Part shown: piece after piece, positions 1-6,304 of the stretch
How positions within the stretch are numbered: the stretch's first letter is position 1
How the letters are laid out: every line of letters begins with the position of its first letter
Source of the DNA: Bacteroidota bacterium
GTDB taxonomy: Bacteria > Bacteroidota > Ignavibacteria > Ignavibacteriales > Melioribacteraceae
Direction: 5' to 3'
Assembly (NCBI GenBank): GCA_021786655.1
Contig: JAJYMU010000170.1
Location: 1-7,620, forward strand
DNA length: 7,620 bases
Position numbers and translations under genes: made by a program
Notes under the pieces: model-generated
What the model saw: the letters and a program-made list of their open reading frames with translations, nothing else
Told to the model about the DNA's origin: nothing
The model's database searches: none

Positions 1-4
1 ACGG

Positions 5-30
5 ATTTCACTTTTCACGTTTCACGTTTA
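5..30. repeat. Heptamer tandem array (NTTTCAC)x3
   Basis: Three in-phase 7-bp units, ATTTCAC, TTTTCAC and GTTTCAC (5-25), are followed by a partial unit GTTTA (26-30). On the minus strand this array supplies the last codons and the stop codon of the sufE remnant, so it has invaded or replaced the original gene end. A short variable heptamer array at a gene end resembles heptanucleotide repeat families known from cyanobacteria. That is an analogy, not an identification. Confidence 0.6.
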
Positions 31-133
31 ATGCCTTGAACGCTACCGCATACATCTGAATCTGTTTCATCATTGCGCCAAAACCATTTTTGTTTGACCA
101 TAAAACATGCCGTGAGAGATTATCTATATCTTT
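8..133 (-). pseudogene. Remnant of a sufE 3' end (C-terminal 41 codons, no start)
   Basis: Read on the minus strand, 133 to 8 is an open frame of 41 codons ending in TGA (8-10), with an in-frame stop directly upstream (134-136) and no usable start. Its middle, GAMMKQIQMYAVAFK, matches SAMMKQIQMYAVAFK of the intact SufE encoded at 1757-2194. Weaker similarity precedes it: KDIDNLS against KIGIDNHLS, and NKNGF against RKNGL. The final residues, about NVKREK, come from the heptamer repeat. Over the best 47 bases (about 37-83) I count 40 identities with sufE, and five of the seven differences are silent. The piece therefore derives from a SufE gene that was once under selection, not from a very recent copy of the neighbour. 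It is non-functional because it lacks the Cys51 loop and most of the fold. It overlaps the last codons of the adjacent gene in another frame. Confidence 0.8.
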
Positions 134-1718
134 TCATCCACCAATCAAACCATTCTTCACGGCTTCCAAAGTTACAACCGGTCTTTTCGGATAAGTATTG
201 AAAATATTTTTTATTCTCTGCATCGTCATTGACCCACAACGCATTTATTGCAGTATATATTTTCAACTCGTTTATTCGTTTAGCTATTTGATCTTTTTCA
301 AAATTTGTTAACGTATTAACCAGACTAGAATTTTTTATTTCATTTTGAAAAACCTCGTCGGTTGTATCTGGAGGCAAATTATAAATTATTGATTTCAATG
401 ATTGGTAATAAAGCAGGGAATCTACAAATTTATATTTTGGGATAATCCAGTCGTTCATTTTTTCTATGTCACTAATGAAGTCGAAATTATCAACCAATTC
501 TTGACTTATCCTGAATGTATTATTAAACGCCCAATCTTGGTCTTTTGCATGCAAAGGATAGTAAGCAAGAGAATCAATTTTATTTTTAAGGAGAGGATTT
601 AAATAAAGAGATGATCTTTTAACTTGATTAAAAAATATTCTTGTAAAGGCAACATACAAAGCATAATCAATTTTTTTTGAATAAATCACATCGGGTTGCT
701 GTATAGAACTAAAATCAAGATGCCCAATTTTTTGTTTATATTCCTGCACTAGTTCTATAATTGATTTTAACACGGTTCTATTTTTTAAAAAATAAATTGG
801 GAAAGGATTTGTGGGAATTATTTTGTAGCAGACATTAAAATCAACAGAGTAATCTTTAGGTTCATATTCAATAATTTTGATTTGCTTATTAGATCCTATT
901 TCTTGAGAAGAACTCGCAGTGCTAAAAGCAGAGACTTGCTGCCGCCCAAAATATTGATCAAGATAGTGAGTCAAGAAAAAATCTTTAACCGGTTTTGCAA
1001 GGGGAACTGGGGAAAATGGTCTTTTATCAAATTCATATCTAATAAGATGTGCACCGCCATAAAATATTAGCGCTTTATAATCCGGATTACGTTCTAAAAA
1101 GAAACAGATATTTTTCGAACTGAGTTTATCTCTTTCTTTGACAAACCATAGAAATCTTTCGTAAGGTATATTTGTGTAGCTTGAATCGGGAGGAGGAACC
1201 GATTCAGCACTTACAATTTGTAGGTCAATATTTAATGTCTTTGTGCGAGAATTAATATTTTTAATTCTATTAACAATTGAACCTAACTCCAATATAAAAT
1301 GTATTCTATCTACTGTGCATTTCTCCCATCCGCCATATTCTATTACCTGTTCTATATTATATTTGATAAAGTCGTTTACATTACCGCTTTTTATTACTTT
1401 GTTTATGTGATGCATATAGACTGAATCAACTTCTAAAAAAAGAACAAGTTTACTTGCAATTTTATTATCTGACTTATTATTAGTTCTGGAATCAAGCCAG
1501 AAATTTAAAAAGTGTGCTACGAGATTCTCGTACGAAAAATGTCCGTGATAATTATCTGCTAAAAGAGTTATTCTTTTTGATGAAATAGATTCTAATAGGA
1601 GGGAATCTAATGAACTGACTGCATAAGTATTTATTTCTTTTGCGGGAGGATATTGTGCTTTGCAAAAACTTGATATAACAAAAATCATTATAAAAAAACT
1701 TGAGAAGAGACGTTTCAT
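120..1718 (-). CDS. Secreted Tiki/ChaN/EreA-like superfamily protein, AT-rich
   Basis: This encodes a protein of 532 aa from ATG 1716-1718, preceded at 7 nt by GGTGGG (1726-1731). In-frame TTG 1731-1733 and GTG 1728-1730 would add five residues before the signal peptide and are less likely. The N-terminus (MKRLFSSFF..SSFCKAQ) is a signal peptide with probable cleavage near residue 22; Cys19 is not in a good lipobox. Three blocks follow the pattern of the ChaN/EreA/TraB (Tiki) hydrolase superfamily: RITLLADNYHGHFSYENL (residues 49-66), LVLFLEVD (91-98), and a stretch starting RDKLSSKNI (196) and ending YGGAHL (220-225). The usual G-E of the first motif reads A-D here. The C-terminal half (about 240-532) is unrecognised and ends in a W-x-x-W-W motif (FGSREEWFDWWMKRY). 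Base composition is much lower in GC than its neighbours: bases 1441-1500 are 18/60 G+C, against 32/60 at 3061-3120 in uvrB. The gene lies 38 nt behind sufE in the same direction, with a sufE remnant after it, which suggests acquisition. The substrate is unknown; the family assignment rests on motif pattern only. Confidence 0.6.
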   Translation of the reverse strand: MKRLFSSFFIMIFVISSFCKAQYPPAKEINTYAVSSLDSLLLESISSKRITLLADNYHGHFSYENLVAHFLNFWLDSRTNNKSDNKIASKLVLFLEVDSVYMHHINKVIKSGNVNDFIKYNIEQVIEYGGWEKCTVDRIHFILELGSIVNRIKNINSRTKTLNIDLQIVSAESVPPPDSSYTNIPYERFLWFVKERDKLSSKNICFFLERNPDYKALIFYGGAHLIRYEFDKRPFSPVPLAKPVKDFFLTHYLDQYFGRQQVSAFSTASSSQEIGSNKQIKIIEYEPKDYSVDFNVCYKIIPTNPFPIYFLKNRTVLKSIIELVQEYKQKIGHLDFSSIQQPDVIYSKKIDYALYVAFTRIFFNQVKRSSLYLNPLLKNKIDSLAYYPLHAKDQDWAFNNTFRISQELVDNFDFISDIEKMNDWIIPKYKFVDSLLYYQSLKSIIYNLPPDTTDEVFQNEIKNSSLVNTLTNFEKDQIAKRINELKIYTAINALWVNDDAENKKYFQYLSEKTGCNFGSREEWFDWWMKRYR

Positions 1719-1756
1719 AGCAATGCCCACCAAAAAATGCGAGTTTTATTTTTTTA

Positions 1757-2194
1757 TTAAACCGACTTCGATTTATCTAAAACAGTCTTAAACGCCACTG
1801 CATACATTTGAATTTGTTTCATCATTGCGCTTAATCCGTTCTTGCGTGTGGGAGAAAGATGATTATCAATGCCGATTTTTTTAACAAACTCCGGCGGCGA
1901 GGAAAGTATTTCTTCCGGCGCGTGACCGGAATAAACGTTTATCAACAGCGCAATCAAACCCTTTACGATTGCCGCATCACTGTCGGCTTCAAAAAATATT
2001 TTATTGTCTTCAAGCTTGGCATTTATCCAAAGTTGGGATTGGCATCCGCTCAATTTGTATTTGTCAGTTCGATACAATTCATTAATCGCAGGCATCTGCC
2101 GACCAAGATCGATGATTCGTTTGTATTTGTCTTCCCATTCGACGAACTGCTCGAACTCTTTAACGATCTGTTCTTGTGTTTCTAAAATTGTCAA
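1757..2194 (-). CDS. sufE: SufE, cysteine desulfurase sulfur acceptor
   Basis: SufE takes persulfide sulfur from the cysteine desulfurase SufS and passes it to the SufBCD scaffold for iron-sulfur cluster assembly in the cytoplasm. The 145-aa product has the usual family length. Its acceptor loop, KLSGCQSQLW, places the active cysteine at residue 51, the same number as in the E. coli protein. Other family features are the N-terminal helix with the LGRQMPAI segment (30-37), the central strand block (KIFFEADSDAAIVKGLIALL) and the conserved SPTRKNGL near the C-terminus. The start is TTG 2192-2194, because the first in-frame ATG is codon 34, inside conserved sequence. A weak ribosome site, GGGAAG (2199-2204), precedes it at 4 nt. 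No sufS or sufBCD is visible nearby. The 3' part is duplicated as a remnant at 8-133. No disabling change is seen, so the gene should be functional. Confidence 0.93.
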   Translation of the reverse strand: MTILETQEQIVKEFEQFVEWEDKYKRIIDLGRQMPAINELYRTDKYKLSGCQSQLWINAKLEDNKIFFEADSDAAIVKGLIALLINVYSGHAPEEILSSPPEFVKKIGIDNHLSPTRKNGLSAMMKQIQMYAVAFKTVLDKSKSV

Positions 2195-2224
2195 GGTTCT
2201 TCCCGCTTAAGAAACTTCTTTTAA

Positions 2225-2259
2225 TCCGCCTTCGCCCGACGAAGCTGGGCTTCGGCGGA
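2225..2259. repeat. GC-rich imperfect palindrome 1
   Basis: TCCGCC (2225-2230) pairs with GGCGGA (2254-2259). After a 3x3 TTC/TTC internal loop, GCCC (2234-2237) pairs with GGGC (2247-2250) around a 9-nt loop. It lies about 30 nt upstream of the sufE start, so it is probably in the sufE leader transcript. It shares CCGCCTTCG with the repeat cluster near 4994, which suggests a dispersed palindromic repeat family. Confidence 0.6.
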
Positions 2260-2280
2260 CGAGAAGGTGGGTAAATTCCC

Positions 2281-2295
2281 CGCCGCTTTGCGGCG
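2281..2295. repeat. GC-rich hairpin 2
   Basis: This is a perfect 6-bp stem, CGCCGC/GCGGCG, closed by TTT. The preceding bases form AATTCCCCGCC (2274-2284), identical over 11 bp to 4988-4998 in the repeat cluster at the end of the C1 peptidase gene. It sits between divergent genes, so termination is not an obvious role. Confidence 0.55.
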
Positions 2296-2322
2296 AATAT
2301 GATAAAATTTGTTTTTTTGATA

Positions 2323-2342
2323 CCTCGCTGCTTGCGGCGAGG
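2323..2342. repeat. GC-rich hairpin 3
   Basis: CCTCGCTG (2323-2330) pairs with CGGCGAGG (2335-2342), giving an 8-bp stem with one T-G wobble and a CTTG loop. The flank GGAAATT resembles the AATTCC flank of hairpin 2 in inverse orientation, so the two may belong to one repeat family. No T-run follows the stem on the plus strand. Confidence 0.55.
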
Positions 2343-2420
2343 AAATTCATTTGGTAAAATTAATATTTTTTGCCGCTTTTCTCTAAGGAAAATTAATCGG
2401 AATTTTTTTATCGGTGGTTT

Positions 2421-2451
2421 TTGTTTAGATAAAAAAATGATTTCATATATT
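2421..2451 (+). promoter_or_regulatory. Possible uvrB promoter
   Basis: TTGTTT (2421-2426) and TATATT (2446-2451) resemble -35 and -10 boxes, although the 19-nt spacer is long. CATATA at 2444-2449 gives 17 nt but is a poorer box. The AT-rich stretch 2343-2474 ahead of uvrB is the natural place for its promoter. I see no convincing LexA-type operator here. This is a weak call. Confidence 0.22.
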
Positions 2452-2474
2452 CACGGCACTACTTTAAAGACAAC

Positions 2475-4490
2475 ATGAACAAATTCGAATTAGTTTCTAA
2501 TTATCAGCCAGCCGGCGATCAGCCGAAGGCAATTGCCGAATTGCTTGAAGGATTAAAGCGCGGCGACAAACACCAGGTTCTGCTTGGCGTAACAGGCAGC
2601 GGCAAAACGTACACGATGAGCAATATCATAAAAGAGTACAACCGTCCGACGCTGATAATTTCTCACAATAAAACTCTTGCGGCGCAGCTCTATTCCGAAT
2701 TCAAATCGTTCTTCCCGAACAATGCAGTCGAATTTTTTATCAGCTATTATGATTACTACCAGCCGGAAGCGTACGTTGTTAAGCGCGATCTCTACATTGA
2801 AAAAGATTTTTCAGTGAACGAAGAAATTGACCGCTTACGTTTGAAAGCAACAACTTCGCTGATAGAGGGTCGGAACGATGTAATTATAGTTGCCAGCGTA
2901 AGTTGTATTTACGGTATCGGCGCACCGGATGAGTACGCGCGCCAAATTATGTTTTTGCGAAAAGGGCAGACGATTGAGCGCAAAAAACTTTTGCGCAGCT
3001 TGATAGACATTTATTACACGCGCAACGACGCAGATTTTACGCGCGGAACATTCCGTGCGCGCGGCGACGTCGTCGAAATTATACCGGCATACCAGTACGA
3101 AGAGGCGATACGAGTCGAATTTTGGGGCGATGAAATCGAGCGACTCTCGATAATTGATTCGATAACCGGCGATGTAATTCAAGAGGTCGAAACATCGGCA
3201 ATCTATCCTGCAAAATATTTTGTTACAACGAAAGAACAGGTAAACCGAGGAATTCAAACTATCGAAGAGGAGCTGAGAGAGCGCTTAAAATATTTTTGGT
3301 CGCAAGAAAAATATGTTGAAGCGCAACGACTCGAGCAACGTACGAAGTTTGATATTGAAATGATGCGCGAGATTGGATACTGTTCGGGCATAGAAAATTA
3401 TTCGCGTCACATGGATGGACGCGCGCCGGGTTCACGCCCTTATTGCCTGTTTGATTATTTCCCGAAAGATTTTCTATTGATAATAGATGAGTCTCACGTG
3501 ACTCTTCCGCAGATACGCGGCATGTATAACGGTGATCGCTCCCGCAAAGAAGTTTTAGTTGAATACGGATTTCGTCTTCCATCAGCACTTGATAACCGTC
3601 CGCTCAAATTTGAAGAGTATGATGTTTTGACCAATCAGGTAATCTATGTCAGCGCAACGCCGGCAAATTATGAGCTCGAAAAAAGCCAAGGTGTTTTTGT
3701 TGAGCAGGTTATTCGTCCGACAGGCCTGCTTGATCCGGGGATTGAAATTCGTCCGGTGAAAGGACAGATTGATAATCTGATCGGCGAAATAAGAAAACGT
3801 GTCGAATTGAAAGAGCGAATACTCGTTACGACCCTTACAAAAAAAATGGCGGAAGACTTGAGCGATTATCTCGACAAGCTGAAAATAAAAGTCCGCTACA
3901 TTCACAGTGAAGTTGATGCGCTCGAGCGTGTTGAGATTATCCGCGATCTTCGCATCGGTGATTTTGATGTGCTTGTCGGCGTGAATTTGCTGCGGGAAGG
4001 TTTGGATCTGCCGGAAGTTTCACTTGTGGCAATCATTGATGCGGATAAAGAAGGATTTCTGCGCAGCGAAAGATCGCTTATGCAGACAGCTGGACGTACC
4101 GCGCGTAACGTGAACGGTAAAGTTATCATGTATGCCGATAAAATCACCGAGTCGATGCGGAAGACAATAGAAGAAACCAACCGGCGCCGCAAACTGCAGG
4201 CTGAGTATAATAAACAACACAACATTACGCCGACTACGATTTTCAAGAGCGTCGAAGAAATCATGTCGTCAACTTCTATTGCCGATGTGCGAAAAAGAGA
4301 TTACGAAAAAGAAGAATCCGCATTTCTTAAAGTTGCCGAGCCGGTTATAAAATTTATGACGAACGATCAGCGCAAAGAGCTGCTTGAACAGATGACTGAA
4401 GAAATGCTCACGGCGGCGAAGGATTTGGAATTTGAACGCGCCGCAAATCTCCGCGATGAAATTGAGAAGATGAAAAAACTTATAAAGTAA
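2475..4490 (+). CDS. uvrB: UvrB, excinuclease ABC subunit B
   Basis: UvrB is the damage-verifying helicase-like subunit of nucleotide excision repair. UvrA loads it onto the lesion and it then recruits UvrC for incision. The 671-aa product is full length. Visible features in order are the Q-type motif QPAGDQPKAI (11-20), Walker A GVTGSGKT (38-45), the beta-hairpin region with YYDYYQPEAY (91-100) and IEKD (108-111), SVSCIYGIG (141-149), Walker B-type DESH (338-341), SAT (393-395), the motif V region VGVNLLREGLDLPE (501-514), motif VI QTAGRTARN (537-545), and the C-terminal UVR domain (about 633-668, ending DLEFERAANLRDEIEKMKKL), which contacts UvrC. The residues just after the hairpin tyrosines read VVKRDLY, where many UvrBs have P-x-x-D-x-Y. 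The ATG at 2475 starts the conserved N-terminus, but only a weak purine-rich site (AAAGA) precedes it. The next gene follows after 20 nt. Confidence 0.98.
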   Translation: MNKFELVSNYQPAGDQPKAIAELLEGLKRGDKHQVLLGVTGSGKTYTMSNIIKEYNRPTLIISHNKTLAAQLYSEFKSFFPNNAVEFFISYYDYYQPEAYVVKRDLYIEKDFSVNEEIDRLRLKATTSLIEGRNDVIIVASVSCIYGIGAPDEYARQIMFLRKGQTIERKKLLRSLIDIYYTRNDADFTRGTFRARGDVVEIIPAYQYEEAIRVEFWGDEIERLSIIDSITGDVIQEVETSAIYPAKYFVTTKEQVNRGIQTIEEELRERLKYFWSQEKYVEAQRLEQRTKFDIEMMREIGYCSGIENYSRHMDGRAPGSRPYCLFDYFPKDFLLIIDESHVTLPQIRGMYNGDRSRKEVLVEYGFRLPSALDNRPLKFEEYDVLTNQVIYVSATPANYELEKSQGVFVEQVIRPTGLLDPGIEIRPVKGQIDNLIGEIRKRVELKERILVTTLTKKMAEDLSDYLDKLKIKVRYIHSEVDALERVEIIRDLRIGDFDVLVGVNLLREGLDLPEVSLVAIIDADKEGFLRSERSLMQTAGRTARNVNGKVIMYADKITESMRKTIEETNRRRKLQAEYNKQHNITPTTIFKSVEEIMSSTSIADVRKRDYEKEESAFLKVAEPVIKFMTNDQRKELLEQMTEEMLTAAKDLEFERAANLRDEIEKMKKLIK

Positions 4491-4510
4491 TTAACGGCAA
4501 GAGAAAACAG

Positions 4511-4969
4511 ATGAAGAACATTTTAGAAGCAGCACACAGAGATGAAGTTATAGCTCGAATAGAAAATTTATCCGCAGAAGACAAACCGCTTTGGGGAAAG
4601 ATGAATGTCGGCGAAATGATCTGCCATTTGTCGGATCAGGTAAGGATGAGTCTGGGTGAAATAAAAACGGAATATGTTGGAAATAAGTTTTTGGAAACAG
4701 TGATGAAACAATTGATTTTATTGGGTCTGCCTGCACCGAAGGGGAAAGTGGAAACGGTAAAAGAATTGAAACAAGGTGTCGGCGGAACAAAACCGAAAGA
4801 TTTTGAGAATGATAAAAATCTGCTTATAAACAAGGTCAAAGAATTTGACGAAGCTTTTCCCGCCAGCAAAAAATTACGCCATCCCGCATTCGGATATATG
4901 AATAAAAAACAGTGGGGAAGATTAATCTTCACCCACCTTAATCATCATCTGAAACAATTTAACAAATAG
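4511..4969 (+). CDS. DinB/DUF1569-like putative metal-binding protein
   Basis: This is a 152-aa protein with no signal peptide. The segment LWGKMNVGEMICHLSDQVRM (27-46) matches the opening pattern of DinB/DUF1569 four-helix proteins (W-G-K-M...M-x-C-H-L-x-D). The C-terminal HPAFGYM (124-130) and THLNHHLKQF (141-150) provide the expected later histidines. His39, His142 and His146 (or His145) are the likely metal triad. Proteins of this superfamily include thiol-dependent transferases and many of unknown reaction, so no substrate can be named. It begins 20 nt after uvrB on the same strand with no terminator between them, so co-transcription is likely. A role in damage or thiol stress would fit the context but is inference only. 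The weak purine-rich AAGAGAAAACAG lies directly before the ATG. Confidence 0.75.
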   Translation: MKNILEAAHRDEVIARIENLSAEDKPLWGKMNVGEMICHLSDQVRMSLGEIKTEYVGNKFLETVMKQLILLGLPAPKGKVETVKELKQGVGGTKPKDFENDKNLLINKVKEFDEAFPASKKLRHPAFGYMNKKQWGRLIFTHLNHHLKQFNK

Positions 4970-4973
4970 CCCT

Positions 4974-5029
4974 AATTCTAAATTCTCAATTCCCCGCCTT
5001 CGTCGGGGCAAGCTCAATTCTCAATTTTT
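4974..5029. repeat. Heptamer/hairpin repeat cluster at convergent gene ends
   Basis: Three in-phase heptamers, AATTCTA, AATTCTC and AATTCCC (4974-4994), run into a hairpin with stem CCCCG (4992-4996)/CGGGG (5004-5008) and loop CCTTCGT. After a 7-nt CAAGCTC come AATTCTC and AATTTTT (5016-5029). AATTCTCAATT thus occurs on both sides of the hairpin, at 4981-4991 and 5016-5026. The cluster occupies the narrow gap between convergent transcription units and encodes the last residues and stop of the minus-strand peptidase. The hairpin could contribute to termination in either direction, but no T-run follows the stem immediately. Confidence 0.65.
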
Positions 5030-6176
5030 CTTTGATCTCTGCCGGTATCGCATCTTTGTGAACCATGATGGCAATTGTTTTCAATCGAACGTACGGCACC
5101 GACATATACCAGTAGCCGTCGTATTTTTTGTCTTTGATGCCCCATGAATTCTTTGTGTAATAAAATTTGTCGCCGTTCTGATCTTGAGCCAAGCCGGTGA
5201 TGTGCATCAAGTGATCGTCGGTTGTTGTGCGGTTATCAAAAGTATCTTGCCGCATTTCCTGCGTTACAACTTTTTCCTTTACCGGCTGATCGGCATCTTC
5301 TTCGTCCTTCTTTGAATCGTCTGTTGCTTCATCCGCGGCGGGCACAATCGCAATTCCCTTTTTGCGGCTGAAACCTTTTTCGCTTACATCTCCGTCCCAC
5401 GCGACAGAGTAACCTTTCTCCAGCGCATTGTCCATAATTTTCATTATGTCATCGATCGGGACGTTGTAGTATAATCCTTTACTCCAGTTATCGGGTACCT
5501 CAAGATCAAATTGTTTATAGAATGGATGGTGTGTGAACGAGGTCAGTTCAATATAGTCATCAGGATTGAATCCCATCTCTTCGACAAAACTTTTTGGCGT
5601 GTAAGTTTTTCCTTGATAGGTAAATTCTTTTGGCGGAACACCGAGATAAATATTTAGCGCTGATTCGAAAACCTTTTGCCAAGCCGGCGTAATTTTTCCG
5701 CCTTTATCTTTGTTCACGGCGTCAACAATTGCTTTTAACACGGCATCCATTTCACCGTGATTATAATCTTCTTCGCCAATTTGTTTACCGGAATAAACTT
5801 CTTCCGGAACGAATCCGTATTCTCTGATTATATTCATAACATCGTGCGCTTGTCCGCCCATTCCGAAATTAGTTAGTCCGTTGTAGCGAATGTAATTTTC
5901 CGCTTTCGGCGGATAAGCATAACGCACGTTGAACATTGGCGAAAGTATGTGTTCTCCTTTTCCCATGCGCATTAATTCCGTCTCAACGAAAGAGGTTGTA
6001 GCAAATGACCAGCACGTTCCGGTCTTGGCCTGGTTCTTAACCGGCGTGGTTTTTAATTCATAAACCATTTTAAATTCATACTGGTCGGCTTTGGATTTTT
6101 TACTTTGTGCAAAAACAAACAGCGGCATCAGCGAAAACAGCATAATAGTTTTCAACGTTCGATTAGCAATTCTCAT
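4986..6176 (-). CDS. Secreted C1B papain-like cysteine peptidase (bleomycin hydrolase/aminopeptidase C type)
   Basis: This is a 396-aa exported cysteine peptidase. A signal peptide occupies residues 1 to about 24 (MRIANRTLKT..FVFAQ). The catalytic set is visible: oxyanion Gln48-49 region and Cys55 in VKNQAKTGTCWSFATT (46-61), His322 in DDHLMHITG (320-328), which aligns with HAM.LTG of PepC/bleomycin hydrolases, and Asn343 in TKNSWG (341-346). NFGMGGQAHDV (103-113) and the long spacing between Cys and His are typical of the C1B branch rather than plain papains. An acidic, low-complexity stretch (282-296, DEATDDSKKDEEDAD) precedes the His region. The start ATG 6174-6176 has a strong GGAGAGG site (6181-6187) 4 nt upstream. 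Residues about 384-396 (..LRIELAPTKAGN) and the stop are encoded by the repeat cluster, so the natural C-terminus has probably been extended or replaced. The gene is monocistronic in this window and divergent from the asparaginase gene. The substrate is presumably peptides outside the cytoplasm. Confidence 0.88.
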   Translation of the reverse strand: MRIANRTLKTIMLFSLMPLFVFAQSKKSKADQYEFKMVYELKTTPVKNQAKTGTCWSFATTSFVETELMRMGKGEHILSPMFNVRYAYPPKAENYIRYNGLTNFGMGGQAHDVMNIIREYGFVPEEVYSGKQIGEEDYNHGEMDAVLKAIVDAVNKDKGGKITPAWQKVFESALNIYLGVPPKEFTYQGKTYTPKSFVEEMGFNPDDYIELTSFTHHPFYKQFDLEVPDNWSKGLYYNVPIDDIMKIMDNALEKGYSVAWDGDVSEKGFSRKKGIAIVPAADEATDDSKKDEEDADQPVKEKVVTQEMRQDTFDNRTTTDDHLMHITGLAQDQNGDKFYYTKNSWGIKDKKYDGYWYMSVPYVRLKTIAIMVHKDAIPAEIKEKLRIELAPTKAGN

Positions 6177-6216
6177 TTTACCTCTCCGGCAAATTTGATT
6201 AATGATATAGTTGAAA

Positions 6217-6224
6217 CAAATTTA
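6217..6224 (-). promoter_or_regulatory. Possible -7 box for the C1 peptidase gene
   Basis: On the minus strand this reads TAAATTTG, matching the Bacteroidota -7 consensus TAnnTTTG, 40 nt before the ATG. No good TTTG -33 element stands at the expected distance; the nearest TTG is only 14 nt upstream. This is a tentative call within the 186-bp divergent intergenic region 6177-6362. Confidence 0.2.
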
Positions 6225-6304
6225 AATCATGTTTGCGACAATTTCATAGTCATAAATTCATTTAAGCGTGATTTATTTTCAAGATAAATACCGTCCCCCA
6301 AAGA

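Noticed and set aside
5..30. CRISPR-like repeat at the left edge
   Set aside because: The units are 7 bp in direct tandem without spacers, so it is a simple heptamer array.
1650..1662. Lipoprotein reading of the 532-aa protein via Cys19
   Set aside because: The residues before the cysteine (ISSF) do not form a lipobox, and a normal cleavage site after CKA fits better.
120..1733. Longer TTG start for the secreted protein
   Set aside because: It would put five residues (MVGIA) ahead of a normal MKRLF signal peptide and overlap the ribosome site of the better ATG at 1716-1718.
1..2194. A complete mobile element around the AT-rich gene
   Set aside because: No integrase, transposase, terminal inverted repeats or clean target duplication is visible; only the sufE tail repeat supports insertion.
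1859..2210. Plus-strand open frames of 68 and 108 codons across sufE
   Set aside because: The minus-strand SufE frame is conserved with its Cys51 loop; the plus-strand products are unrecognisable.
2835..4264. Minus-strand open frames of 107-140 codons within uvrB
   Set aside because: They lie opposite a strongly conserved uvrB frame and their products resemble no family; they are compositional shadows.
4992..5008. Classical intrinsic terminator for the uvrB unit
   Set aside because: The stem is only 5 bp with a 7-nt loop and no immediate T-run; it is better described as part of a repeat cluster.
6105..6287. Plus-strand 60-codon frame over the C1 peptidase start and divergent region
   Set aside because: It overlaps the signal-peptide codons of the peptidase and has no ribosome site or recognisable product.
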